Both the position numbers and the translations under genes were made by a program. 64,000 bases of DNA. Source: Vibrio renipiscarius. GTDB taxonomy: Bacteria > Pseudomonadota > Gammaproteobacteria > Enterobacterales > Vibrionaceae. Positions 42,478-51,327 of the stretch are shown piece by piece. Location: contig NZ_JTKH01000006.1 in the NCBI RefSeq assembly GCF_000827885.1, positions 744,001 through 808,000 on the forward strand, in the 5' to 3' direction. The notes beneath the pieces are model-generated. The model saw only the letters and a list, made by a program, of their open reading frames with translations. It was not told the DNA's origin and did not search any database. Numbering within the stretch: position 1 is the first letter of the stretch; each line of letters begins with the position of its first letter.

Positions 42478-42507
42478 TCGATCTGACGATTGAGATGACG
42501 ATGATGG

Positions 42508-43938
42508 CTAAGGTTGAGGTATATTCGGTAAGGTGATCACGATTTTTGCGTTGGTAATCTGCTTAATTTGCTCCGAACGACGGATAGAGCTATCAAATAG
42601 TTCAAATAGATAAGCAATGCCAATACCAAGCGCCAAACCGCCCATTAGGCCAGCCAAGACGAAAATCAGCGTGGGAAAATTAGCGGGTGAGCTTGGCGTG
42701 TAGGGTAAATCAATAATCTTCACGCGTTTTTTTTCTTCAAATACACCAAGTGAACCGGTCAACTGCGCCATCTCATAACGTTGTAATAGTTCATCATAGA
42801 GTTGGCGTTTGATTTTGGCATCTCGCTCTAAGCGATGCATGATTTTGGCCGTATCACCAAAATTTTGGGCATTTTGTTCTATTTCTTGAATCATCGTTTT
42901 TAGGCTTTTCGTTTCTTCCGTTAATGACTCGTAACGGCCTCTTAAAATCTGTAAACCGTGAAGCTGTGTGACCAATAAGGGTTGAACGTCGCTTAAATCT
43001 GACAAAGTATTGCTGCTGGCAATGTCCCATAATTGATCGCTGGTCACATCTGGCTGGTCAACTTCAAGTAGGCGATTGCGTTCGCTCTCCAAGCGTTTTA
43101 GTTCTCGCTGCTTAGCTTGTACTGCGCTATGGCTCTCTGTGTATTTGGCTTGCAGTAGCGTCAATTGACTTCGAATTTCAATGATTTGATCTTCAATTCG
43201 TCCAATCACTGGATTGGTTTTGGAGAGCTGTTGATCAAGCGAGCCCAAACTTTTTTCTACACCGGCCAATTCGGCTTGTTTTTCGGCCAAGTTTTGTTTT
43301 AACAATGACAGTTGTGTCAGGCTTTGATTTTGCATTTCAGGAGTGACGGCCAGATGGCGATTACGGTAGTCGGCGAGCGCTGTTTCCGCTTTTTCTAGTT
43401 CTTCACGTCGCTTTGTTATGTGAATGGTTAAGAATTTACTTGAGTCTCGAATTGATGAACGCTCCGGCGCTAACAGTTGTTCAATAAAGTGTTCGCTGAT
43501 AGAGGTTAATAGCGAGGCCATTCCGTCGCGTTCTTGCGCAGAAAGTTGTATGCGTAAAAAGTCCTTCCCGGGTTGGCTTACGGTTAAGTTTGACGATAAT
43601 CGCTGAATGATGCGCTCTTGTTCTAGGTCGGACATAGTGTCGTTAATCAACCCATTATCGCGGGCGACAGAGTGCAATATATGGCGGCTTTTTAATAGCG
43701 TACTTAACGCGTTTAAGCGCTCTTTCAACATGGTTGAAACGGCAATATCTTCGAGAAAGGGGTTCATCTTCGCCGTCTCTTGGATCAACATGCTGGTATG
43801 CGAGATATAGACCGTTGGCGTAAGTTTGGCGATGAATAAGCCGACAAAAGGTAAAATGAGCGTCGGCAACACAATGACGTACCGCTGTCGCCAAGCCGCA
43901 TTCAGAATTTGAATAAATCGGTTAGAGATATTATTCAT
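42508..43938 (-). CDS. sypO: SypO-like chain-length/polymerisation protein (Wzz/GNVR)
   Basis: 476-residue polysaccharide co-polymerase. Membrane helices lie at about 18-38 and 430-452 and enclose a long periplasmic part with coiled coil (about 170-300, LEKAETALADYRNRH, LKRLESERNRLLEV). The GNVR region has KIKRQLYDELLQRYEMA. A proline-rich PYTPSSPANFP precedes the second helix, the usual Wzz motif. There is no cytoplasmic kinase domain; the P-loop partner would be SypD, encoded at the start of the cluster. Its start overlaps the sypN stop by ATGA. Confidence 0.9.
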   Translation of the reverse strand: MNNISNRFIQILNAAWRQRYVIVLPTLILPFVGLFIAKLTPTVYISHTSMLIQETAKMNPFLEDIAVSTMLKERLNALSTLLKSRHILHSVARDNGLINDTMSDLEQERIIQRLSSNLTVSQPGKDFLRIQLSAQERDGMASLLTSISEHFIEQLLAPERSSIRDSSKFLTIHITKRREELEKAETALADYRNRHLAVTPEMQNQSLTQLSLLKQNLAEKQAELAGVEKSLGSLDQQLSKTNPVIGRIEDQIIEIRSQLTLLQAKYTESHSAVQAKQRELKRLESERNRLLEVDQPDVTSDQLWDIASSNTLSDLSDVQPLLVTQLHGLQILRGRYESLTEETKSLKTMIQEIEQNAQNFGDTAKIMHRLERDAKIKRQLYDELLQRYEMAQLTGSLGVFEEKKRVKIIDLPYTPSSPANFPTLIFVLAGLMGGLALGIGIAYLFELFDSSIRRSEQIKQITNAKIVITLPNIPQP

Positions 43939-45047
43939 AACAGGTTAATCAATTGACGAACAAATTGGCTACGGGCACTCCAACTTTCAGACGCAACGAT
44001 ATCCGCAGAGATCTTAGACTCATAAACCGCCAGTCTCAGTGCTTCTGCCATTTCATGTGCCGTGTCCACAATGTTAATGTGCTTCGAGTAAGCGTCTAAC
44101 GCTGGGAATGGTGTGGCAATCACAGGGGCGCCGGTCGCTAAATACTCACGAAGTTTAAGCGGGTTACAAGCTTGAATTTGCTCATTAGATTTAAATGGCA
44201 ACAAGCTGGCTTGCCAGTGTTGGCTATAGCATGGTAATTGATGATGAGGCTTTGGACCGAGGTAATGAATATTATCCAACTTCGGCAGTGGGTAATGGGT
44301 CATTTCATTTGGACCGATAAACACAAAGTCCCAATGCGGCAGATTGAGCGCGACGTAATTGATCAGCTCATAATCAAGCCAGCTGGAAAGGCTACCGTAA
44401 AAACCCGCGACAGGTTTACCATTGTTCGGAAAGTCCGCGGCTTTAGGGGCCGGTTGGCTAAATAGATCGATATCGACACCATGAGGTAGAAACATGGTTT
44501 TGCAGCGAGGAAATTTCGCGCAGATTTTTTCGCTCGCACCAAGAATAATGTTGGCTCTCTTCGCCATCTTTTCTTCGTGCTCGGTGACAACGTGGTGGTC
44601 AACGCCAGCCAGAGACGAAAAGTCATCGCCACAATAATAAATCACTGCAGATTCGTTAAGGTGCCCACACAGATCGGCGGCGGTGGGCAATGAGCTCCAT
44701 AAAATCGGGCGCTCAATATTGTGCATCTTTAATATTGGCAGCAGCTGTTTAAGCATCATTGCCTTTGCCATTTTTCGTCCGATAGCCGTAGAGGGCGCTG
44801 GGATTGTACGCAAATTGACGACGTGAAAGTTATCCGGTAACTGGGATGGTGTGGAGAATCCTTGTTTGGCTTGACCAAGCAGTTTGCTCACCGCGCGGCG
44901 ACAATCGTGGCTATTGAGCTTAGGCTGGCGTAAGCCAATCGAATTTACCCAAATAATTTTGCGCATTTGTGGCAGGTGTTTCACTAAGTGCTGTGTGCTT
45001 GATGGCAATCCGCCAAAATCTTCTCCGAAGACGATCATATCACGCAT
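43935..45047 (-). CDS. sypN: SypN-like glycosyltransferase
   Basis: 370-residue glycosyltransferase of GT-B type resembling TuaH-like proteins. The N-terminus contains VFGEDFGGLPSSTQHLVKHL; the donor part has GFYGSLSSWLDYELIN and CNPLKLREYLATGAPVIATP, the nucleotide-sugar loop. AAGGAG lies 7 nt before the ATG, and the start overlaps the sypM stop by 8 bp, indicating coupling. Donor and acceptor sugar are unknown. Confidence 0.88.
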   Translation of the reverse strand: MRDMIVFGEDFGGLPSSTQHLVKHLPQMRKIIWVNSIGLRQPKLNSHDCRRAVSKLLGQAKQGFSTPSQLPDNFHVVNLRTIPAPSTAIGRKMAKAMMLKQLLPILKMHNIERPILWSSLPTAADLCGHLNESAVIYYCGDDFSSLAGVDHHVVTEHEEKMAKRANIILGASEKICAKFPRCKTMFLPHGVDIDLFSQPAPKAADFPNNGKPVAGFYGSLSSWLDYELINYVALNLPHWDFVFIGPNEMTHYPLPKLDNIHYLGPKPHHQLPCYSQHWQASLLPFKSNEQIQACNPLKLREYLATGAPVIATPFPALDAYSKHINIVDTAHEMAEALRLAVYESKISADIVASESWSARSQFVRQLINLL

Positions 45048-45756
45048 AATGTTGCTCCTTTAAATGACGAACGACTCTCGCAGGGTTGCCAACCGCAACG
45101 GTGAAATCAGCAAGATTTTGAGTGACCACGCTGCCTGTTCCGACGATACAACCTTCTCCAATGGTGACATTGGGGCATATGGTCACATTGGTCCCAATCC
45201 AAGCGTCACGCTTTATAATGATGTCGCCGGTGTTTTCTTCTTCATCAGGCGCACCAAGCGCGCGTTGCTCTGCGTCTCGTGAATGCCCGGAGTAACCGAA
45301 GATAAAGGCGCCACTCGCAATGCGGACGTTATCTTCAATCACCACTTTGCCGCTGACGGCAATCGTGGTTTGCCAGCCGATATCAACATTGTCCCCAACG
45401 ATGAGTGTTGGCGATGCACTTTGAACGCGGCCGGATAAAGTGGTGCGTCCGGAAATTCGGCATTGGTTGCCAATCTCGATCGTTAAGGGACCTGAGGTGA
45501 AGGGCAATCCGCCATACAGATAAAGTTGGCGTCCGCATTGCGCCGCTCGTCCTTTAAATGCTGGGGTATAAATGAAAACACGCAGTGCGGTATTCAAAAC
45601 CATGCTGATACTTTGAACAAGATGTAAGAGAATGACATTGATGAAACGCGGAGTCGGTAAACCCGCGCTGCGTGCGCTCTTCAATAATTGAAACAGTTTT
45701 TGGCAGCGTGGATCTGGATGGGTTTGCAGCCAAATTTTCAGTGACGTAACAGACAT
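45040..45756 (-). CDS. sypM: SypM-like acetyltransferase (hexapeptide)
   Basis: 238-residue left-handed beta-helix acyltransferase of the WcaF/Maa type, probably O-acetylating the repeat unit. Hexapeptide repeats run from about 90 (LTIEIGNQCRISGRTTLSGR) to 225 (RDAWIGTNVTICPNVTIGEGCIVGTG). A hydrophobic segment (INVILLHLVQSISMVLNTAL) lies near residue 45. The frame is open to an ATG at 45768, but the ATG at 45756 has GAGG 6 nt upstream and a 27-nt leader from the sigma-54 promoter. First gene of the sypMNO unit. Confidence 0.88.
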   Translation of the reverse strand: MSVTSLKIWLQTHPDPRCQKLFQLLKSARSAGLPTPRFINVILLHLVQSISMVLNTALRVFIYTPAFKGRAAQCGRQLYLYGGLPFTSGPLTIEIGNQCRISGRTTLSGRVQSASPTLIVGDNVDIGWQTTIAVSGKVVIEDNVRIASGAFIFGYSGHSRDAEQRALGAPDEEENTGDIIIKRDAWIGTNVTICPNVTIGEGCIVGTGSVVTQNLADFTVAVGNPARVVRHLKEQHYA

Positions 45757-45793
45757 AGCTGGCCTCATTATTCGATACGTTTATGTGAGTGTT

Positions 45794-45809
45794 TCACATT
45801 ACGTGCCAG
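45794..45809 (-). promoter_or_regulatory. sigma-54 promoter of sypM
   Basis: TGGCACGTAATGTGAA has a perfect TGGCACG -24 half and the correct distance to a -12 half that reads GTGA where TTGC is expected. The -12 is weak, but the position, 38 bp upstream of the sypM ATG and in line with the other syp promoters, supports it. Confidence 0.65.
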
Positions 45810-45839
45810 TTATTTTGTTGTTTAAAATCAGGTGGATAG

Positions 45840-47270
45840 TTATTTGTTTTCTGAGGGTTCATGTTGATTCGCATTTTGAGAATCAACATGAATAATGCGA
45901 TGGCAGGCAATCGCCAGCCCAGAAAGAATATAGATGGGCCAGTTAAAACCTTGTGTTAGGAAAGTACCGGAGACAATGGTACCGATAAGACCGGCATAGA
46001 CGGCAAAGGCGGTGGCATGGACATAAGGGGAGAAAGTCGAGGGTGAGTTTTGTAATAACTTTAGGTTTTGGCGACTGGTTTTTACCACAGAGACAATAAT
46101 CCCAACAAACACGATGAGGCCGACAAAGCCAGACTCGGCCAATACGCCGAACCATGTACTATGCACGGCGTGGTTTAAACCATCCCAGTGAGAGGTATAA
46201 AAATAATAGTTCGAGTAGAAATTGTCGATCCCAACACCAGTGAAAGGATGTTCAAGCGCCATTTTAAACGCCGCCTGCCACGCATACAGTCGACCCATGG
46301 CGGATTCATCAATCCCATCTTCTGCGGCACCACCTGATTGTCGCTCGGAGATCCCTGCCAAAGAAAACAGCACACCAATCGCAATAACCCCCAATAAGCC
46401 CAATAAAAATTTAGAACGAATATGTCTGAGACCAAATATGCCCAATATCGCAATACAGCCTAATAAACCGCCGCGGCTTTGGGTTTCGATAACCGCGTAA
46501 AAAGCGGCAACGCTGCACAGAGCCGAGAAGAGTCGTACCCATCCTAATGAACGGGTCATTGTTAAGCTCAGTGAAAAGGCGAGGGGAAACATCAACACTA
46601 ATGAGAGATCATTCGGGTCACCAAGCATAGAACCAAAATCACGACCAATTGAAACCCGTGTATTTTCCACCAAGCCTATACCATTAATGGCATTGCTGAT
46701 TGCCACTCCTGCGATCAACAAACCAGCGCAGACAATCATTAGAGCGATACGTTTTAAATTCAATTCGCTATTCACTAACCAGGCGATGGCGAGCGTCATA
46801 ATGATGATTTTCCAATACACATTCTTGAAATATTCAATTGCGATGCCTCGGTTTGAAGCAAAGATAAGACCAATGATAATCAGTAGCCAAAATGCCAGTA
46901 ACCAACCAAAGCAAGGGTGCCAAAATGGTTTGATTTGCTTACTGATCACTATGTGAAAACATAACGCAGCGAGAGCGCCAGCAGAAAGCAGAAGAGGTAG
47001 GCGAAAATTGTAGAGGATGGGTAACGCTTCGTGGATACGAAAGAATGAGAACAATACAAAAAGACTCACAAACCAGAAGGTTTGATTGATCACAAATACG
47101 CCGGCAAGGGGCAACACACAAGCGACAAGAACAATTTCTGGTCTTGGGTTAAACAGCCAAACCAAAGAGGTGATCAAGCATAAAGCCAGTAAAATAAATA
47201 AGCGGACATTGGTAATACCTGGCGGTTGTTTTGATGTCGGTAAGCTGACCGGTGTATTTTTCTTCTTCAT
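45840..47270 (-). CDS. sypL: SypL-like O-antigen ligase/polymerase (Wzy-type)
   Basis: 476-residue integral membrane protein with about 11 helices and a large periplasmic loop (about 280-370, ERQSGGAAEDGIDESAMGRLYAWQAA), in which the Wzy_C/ligase family holds its active site. The ETQSRGGLLG motif after the central helices is typical. It is expected to polymerise the lipid-linked units in the periplasm. It starts one base after the sypK stop. The last 20 codons contain a perfect 13-bp inverted repeat that carries the SypG-type element for the sypM promoter downstream. Confidence 0.88.
   Translation of the reverse strand: MKKKNTPVSLPTSKQPPGITNVRLFILLALCLITSLVWLFNPRPEIVLVACVLPLAGVFVINQTFWFVSLFVLFSFFRIHEALPILYNFRLPLLLSAGALAALCFHIVISKQIKPFWHPCFGWLLAFWLLIIIGLIFASNRGIAIEYFKNVYWKIIIMTLAIAWLVNSELNLKRIALMIVCAGLLIAGVAISNAINGIGLVENTRVSIGRDFGSMLGDPNDLSLVLMFPLAFSLSLTMTRSLGWVRLFSALCSVAAFYAVIETQSRGGLLGCIAILGIFGLRHIRSKFLLGLLGVIAIGVLFSLAGISERQSGGAAEDGIDESAMGRLYAWQAAFKMALEHPFTGVGIDNFYSNYYFYTSHWDGLNHAVHSTWFGVLAESGFVGLIVFVGIIVSVVKTSRQNLKLLQNSPSTFSPYVHATAFAVYAGLIGTIVSGTFLTQGFNWPIYILSGLAIACHRIIHVDSQNANQHEPSENK
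45858..45892 (-). promoter_or_regulatory. SypG-type element within a 13-bp dyad inside sypL
   Basis: TTCATGTTGATTC (45858-45870) and GAATCAACATGAA (45880-45892) form a perfect 13-bp dyad with a 9-nt centre. Within it, on the minus strand, TTCTCAAAATGCGAA matches TTCTCA-N3-TGC completely. It lies in the sypL 3' coding end, 59-73 bp upstream of the sypM -24. Confidence 0.75.
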
Positions 47271-47271
47271 G

Positions 47272-48747
47272 CTACTTACCTGCTCGCCATTGGTCTATGG
47301 CGCCACGCAACTCATGAATCGGCAGTGTGAGCAGTTGCAATCGTTCGGCAATGAACAGCAAAAAAACGGGTTGGATGACCGCAAATAACACCATGAGGGA
47401 AGGGGCGATATCGGCAAAAGTGCTGATAAGAAAAAGGCTATTTAATCCAATAAGAAAACAGAGCGAGGCGGTTTGATAAGGCAGTACCGCGATTTTTTGG
47501 CTTAGTCCCCATACCCAGAAAAAACGGACAATCTGCGCCACACAGATCGTTGAAATGATAAACCAAATTGAGTGCCAGTTAAAAACGAGAATCGCCGTTA
47601 ATAAAACCATCAGCGTTAAGCTGGTGACCACGAGATTAATCAGCAGCAACGCTTGGGTTTTCTTCTGTTTTAAGAGGCCAATATTGACGATTTCGACGAA
47701 TTCTTTAAATAGCATCGCAGTGCAGCACAGCGCTACCAAACTGGCCGCGAGATGATATTCAGCTGGCAGATAAAGGGTGACAAACCACTTGGCTAACCAT
47801 GCAACGCTCAGTGAAATAATACAGGCATACACCATTCCACCTTGGCTGTTTTTTGCGGTTTGCTGGGGGCCTTTATCTTTCCAGCATTCAAAGCGTTTTG
47901 GCATCCACCACATATGAAAAGGTTGTAATAAAATCCCCACCGCTAACGCAAACTTTAGGGCAATAGCGTACTGGCCTAGCATGTCTAAACCGGCACTTTC
48001 AGCCACAATCCAGCGTTCACCGCCGTTGAGGCCAAAGGCGACTAGGCTTGAGCCGACAATGGGTAAGCAATAACGTAAGTAGTGTTTGAGCTGACGGAAT
48101 GACAGCCAGCGAATCTGAAATCGATGCTGTATGTGTAATAAAATACACTGTAGAAGCGCGGTAAAAACGCCAGCGGAAAAGACGGCGGTGACGGTGGGGT
48201 AATAATGGACAATCCATATAATTAATGACACTTGAGTGACAACGCTCACCAGGCTGAGTTTAAAAAACAATTCGGCACGCCCTTGCAAGCGAAGCCAGGC
48301 GAGGCTGATCGCCAACGCGCTTTCGAGTAGAATCGAGGCGACAATCAACAGCCTTTGAAGTGGGGTGAAATAGTGTTCAAAAACGGAAACATTGAAGGCC
48401 CATTGATAAAACAATAGCAGCAAACTCAAACTGAGTATGACGAGAAAGGCCATCAAGATGGCGCTGATATAGAGTGCATTGGCCGCGTATTGGCGTTCGT
48501 CATCTTGTTCGATGGTCGCAACAAACCGATACAGATTTTCATGCATTGCTAATGATGCGATCAAGGCGAATAACACCGTGGTTGTCGCCAGCAGTTCAAG
48601 TTGCCCAATTTGCGTAATGGACAGGTAGTGAGCGGTGAAGGGAAGCGTTAATAACGAGCCCCCTTTAATAAGTAAAAGCGCAAAGCCGTACAGCAACATT
48701 TCCTTTGCTGCGCGTCCTAGTGAGCGGCTCACGGTTAAGCTACTCAT
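47272..48747 (-). CDS. sypK: SypK-like flippase (Wzx)
   Basis: 491-residue MVF/Wzx-type lipid-linked oligosaccharide translocase, with about 14 membrane helices. The N-terminal LLYGFALLLIKGGSLLTLPF is typical. It would flip the undecaprenyl-linked unit across the inner membrane for SypL. The frame is open to 48807, deep inside sypJ. The ATG at 48747 is chosen because AAGG lies 5 nt upstream and it overlaps the sypJ stop by only 8 bp. Confidence 0.88.
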   Translation of the reverse strand: MSSLTVSRSLGRAAKEMLLYGFALLLIKGGSLLTLPFTAHYLSITQIGQLELLATTTVLFALIASLAMHENLYRFVATIEQDDERQYAANALYISAILMAFLVILSLSLLLLFYQWAFNVSVFEHYFTPLQRLLIVASILLESALAISLAWLRLQGRAELFFKLSLVSVVTQVSLIIWIVHYYPTVTAVFSAGVFTALLQCILLHIQHRFQIRWLSFRQLKHYLRYCLPIVGSSLVAFGLNGGERWIVAESAGLDMLGQYAIALKFALAVGILLQPFHMWWMPKRFECWKDKGPQQTAKNSQGGMVYACIISLSVAWLAKWFVTLYLPAEYHLAASLVALCCTAMLFKEFVEIVNIGLLKQKKTQALLLINLVVTSLTLMVLLTAILVFNWHSIWFIISTICVAQIVRFFWVWGLSQKIAVLPYQTASLCFLIGLNSLFLISTFADIAPSLMVLFAVIQPVFLLFIAERLQLLTLPIHELRGAIDQWRAGK

Positions 48748-49957
48748 TGTAACCTTCAGTGTTAACGACATTTTGTGCCTGTTCTGAAGAGCGTGCGTAT
48801 TGAACACTTACGCAATTCACAATACGCGCGTACGTCTGGGCTGCATTGTAATGTTGAGATATTTTGTACCCCTGTGCTTGAATGTTTTGTAAGTGTTTAC
48901 GATTTTGATAAGCCGACAATATCGCCTGACTCAGTGAGGTTGAATCACCCGCTTGATATTTGATGCAATGGATGTTGTGTCGTAGCTTTTGATCCCAATA
49001 GCTACCGTCTCGAGGGATGATCACACACATACCGGCGGCCAACGCCTCAAGGATAGATAAGCCAAACGGTTCATGGTGGCTGGTGGACACAAAAATATTG
49101 CATTGGCTGCGAATGGCATCGAGATTCGCAGGGTCATGATGCCACCGTGTGTGCGCGATGTTGACCGGGGCTACAGACATATCGAGTGTGGTTTGCTTTG
49201 GTTGGATGTAGCAAATCGTGCTGGCCACCGGTTGGATAAACTGAATTTTTCGCAAAGAGTCGATAAACACATCAAGCCCTTTCCATTTCAATAGCGAGGC
49301 GCACCAGAAGCAAACGGGAAAGCGCGCCGTGGTTTTGCTTGGCCAATTTTGACTCGAAATACCATTAACAAAGGGTTGAAATGCAGGTGAGTTGAGGAAA
49401 TGCAGCGCCAGATTCTCGCTGTCGTCAATCTGTGTATTGTCCTTGATGTAGTGTGACAGCGCCGCTGTGATGCTTGGTTTCGCAGAGGGCAGATAGAAGA
49501 CATTGTTTGCTTTTGTTAGGCACCAACCAATTGAGCGTGAGCAAGCGACGTTGCCATGAATTAATTGGACAACGGAATAGTCGGACAGTGCTTTTGCCAG
49601 ATAAATCGACATATCAATGCCTGGCCCCGAAGCGCCAATCACATGGTGAACTTTGGGCAAGCGAAGTAGGGTGAGCAGCAGTATGAAGGTGAAATAACAT
49701 TGGTTAACCCAATAGAGCAAACCACAAAACTGCTGGCTAAGCCAAGGGATTGACGTGAGTGTGACGATGTTCACTTTGTGATTTTGCACGAGTGACGAAT
49801 GCTGCCAATACTCGCGGTCGACGGTTAAAATCGTTAACTGCACCTCATCCGGATTGCATTGATTAAGCGCCTCGCTTGTGGCAATTTTTGATCCTCCCTT
49901 AAACGGGATAGGATCAAAGATCAGATTGTGTACACGACATGAGTGGTTATTTGACAT
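48740..49957 (-). CDS. sypJ: SypJ-like glycosyltransferase (GT4)
   Basis: 405-residue GT-B glycosyltransferase. The donor domain (about 220-380) has CASLLKWKGLDVFIDSLRK and HHEPFGLSILEALAAGM, the EPFG and nucleotide-sugar binding motifs. A hydrophobic stretch (about 85-100, FTFILLLTLLRL) suggests membrane association. GGGAGG precedes the ATG by 5 nt, and the start lies directly after the sypI stop. The sugar is unknown. Confidence 0.88.
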   Translation of the reverse strand: MSNNHSCRVHNLIFDPIPFKGGSKIATSEALNQCNPDEVQLTILTVDREYWQHSSLVQNHKVNIVTLTSIPWLSQQFCGLLYWVNQCYFTFILLLTLLRLPKVHHVIGASGPGIDMSIYLAKALSDYSVVQLIHGNVACSRSIGWCLTKANNVFYLPSAKPSITAALSHYIKDNTQIDDSENLALHFLNSPAFQPFVNGISSQNWPSKTTARFPVCFWCASLLKWKGLDVFIDSLRKIQFIQPVASTICYIQPKQTTLDMSVAPVNIAHTRWHHDPANLDAIRSQCNIFVSTSHHEPFGLSILEALAAGMCVIIPRDGSYWDQKLRHNIHCIKYQAGDSTSLSQAILSAYQNRKHLQNIQAQGYKISQHYNAAQTYARIVNCVSVQYARSSEQAQNVVNTEGYNE

Positions 49958-51205
49958 TTAAACCTCCCAGCGCGTGCGGCGCAGTCTAGGGAATTTGGTG
50001 TCTGGATAGCGTGATTTTATCCGTTTGCCGAAGGCCGTTTTTAAGGGCTTTAATCCTGACAATAAGCAAGGGGGTTGCTGTGCCGTTTGCTCGAGTAGTT
50101 CATCATAAATGGCTTCGACTTCAGAAACGTAGCGGCGGTGATTGAATTGTTGTTCAACCGTTTTTTTCGCTCGTTGGGCTAGGGTTAGGCATTGTTCTTT
50201 GTGTGAGTGGATGCAGCGCATCATATCAAGCAGCGGTGTGTAGCCTTGGTTGACGTAAAGCAAGGCACTCTCGCCATGCTGAACAATTTCTGGAATTCCC
50301 CCCTCAAAAGGCGCAATGATGGGAGTCCCAGCAACCGCCGCTTCTGCGACAACTAAGCCAAACGCCTCTTGACGGGCGCCACTCACGAACGCATCTGATC
50401 CTTTAAGCCACCCAGCAACATTGTGCTGCTCGCCAACGAAATGAACATTTTTTGATAGGTGGAGCTGTTCACACAGCTGTATTAACTGGTTTTTCTGCTC
50501 GCCATCACCCACCACAACTAAATGACTGTTTGGGTACTCTAATGTGAGGTAGCGCAGCGCTTGTATAATACGATCTACCCCTTTTCGGGCAATCAAGGAC
50601 CCGACGGTCGTATAGACAGTATCTTCTGGTTGTAAGCCCAGTCTTTGACGTACATCCACTTCCGGTTGCACTGAGAGTTTGGCGACGTTAACGCCATTAT
50701 GGACAACAGACAGCTTACTTTGTGGGTAGCCGTCTTCACGTAAACTCTGAGAAATGGCATCACTGGCCGTAATGACGTGGGGAGATAAATGCAAACCCAA
50801 CGTGACGCGGTCACGCGCTTGATAATCGCTGTGCAGATGAGTGACAAGTGGACACTGAGATAGGCGCGCGGCGAGTGCCATCCATTGACAGGGCGCACCG
50901 CTGTTGGCATGCACCAGCGAAATGTTATAGCGTTGAATCAGTTGTCGTCCTTTTTTGACGAGCGCTAACCAATGAGTGACATCCATTTTGGGAGACGTCC
51001 AACCGAGCAGCAAAGGGAAGGTATCCAATTGATACTCGATATCCGCTTCTTCTAAAAACGGTACGAGTGCAGGGTTATTGGTCCAAACAAAAGGGACAAA
51101 TCGTTGTTGATCAAGGTGACTGATTAAATCAATCAGACATTGTTCGCTGCCTCGAATCCAATCATCACCATAGTGAACGTAGAGTATGTTTGTTTTCTTT
51201 TTCAT
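49958..51205 (-). CDS. sypI: SypI-like glycosyltransferase (GT4)
   Basis: 415-residue GT-B glycosyltransferase. The acceptor domain opens with ILYVHYGDDWIRGSEQCLIDLI, in which RGSE is the GGxE-like loop. The donor domain has VGSLIARKGVDRIIQALRYL and QEAFGLVVAEAAVAGTP. It is the first gene of the sypIJKL unit and is preceded by a sigma-54 promoter 43 bp upstream. AGG lies 7 nt before the start. Substrate unknown. Confidence 0.9.
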   Translation of the reverse strand: MKKKTNILYVHYGDDWIRGSEQCLIDLISHLDQQRFVPFVWTNNPALVPFLEEADIEYQLDTFPLLLGWTSPKMDVTHWLALVKKGRQLIQRYNISLVHANSGAPCQWMALAARLSQCPLVTHLHSDYQARDRVTLGLHLSPHVITASDAISQSLREDGYPQSKLSVVHNGVNVAKLSVQPEVDVRQRLGLQPEDTVYTTVGSLIARKGVDRIIQALRYLTLEYPNSHLVVVGDGEQKNQLIQLCEQLHLSKNVHFVGEQHNVAGWLKGSDAFVSGARQEAFGLVVAEAAVAGTPIIAPFEGGIPEIVQHGESALLYVNQGYTPLLDMMRCIHSHKEQCLTLAQRAKKTVEQQFNHRRYVSEVEAIYDELLEQTAQQPPCLLSGLKPLKTAFGKRIKSRYPDTKFPRLRRTRWEV

Positions 51206-51247
51206 CGGTTAGCCTGCCAACGTTATAGGAAGTGTAGCTAACACTAC

Positions 51248-51262
51248 GCAAGGCTAATGCCA
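51248..51262 (-). promoter_or_regulatory. sigma-54 promoter of sypI
   Basis: TGGCATTAGCCTTGC has the TGGCA and TTGC halves at exact -24/-12 spacing, with one change from TGGCAC. It lies 43 bp upstream of the sypI ATG, giving a leader of about 32 nt. Confidence 0.88.
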
Positions 51263-51327
51263 ATAAATCTAACAATATAATTGCTTGTATTTATTGGCTA
51301 AAAAAGAGAGAGGGCGAGAAAGAAAAA

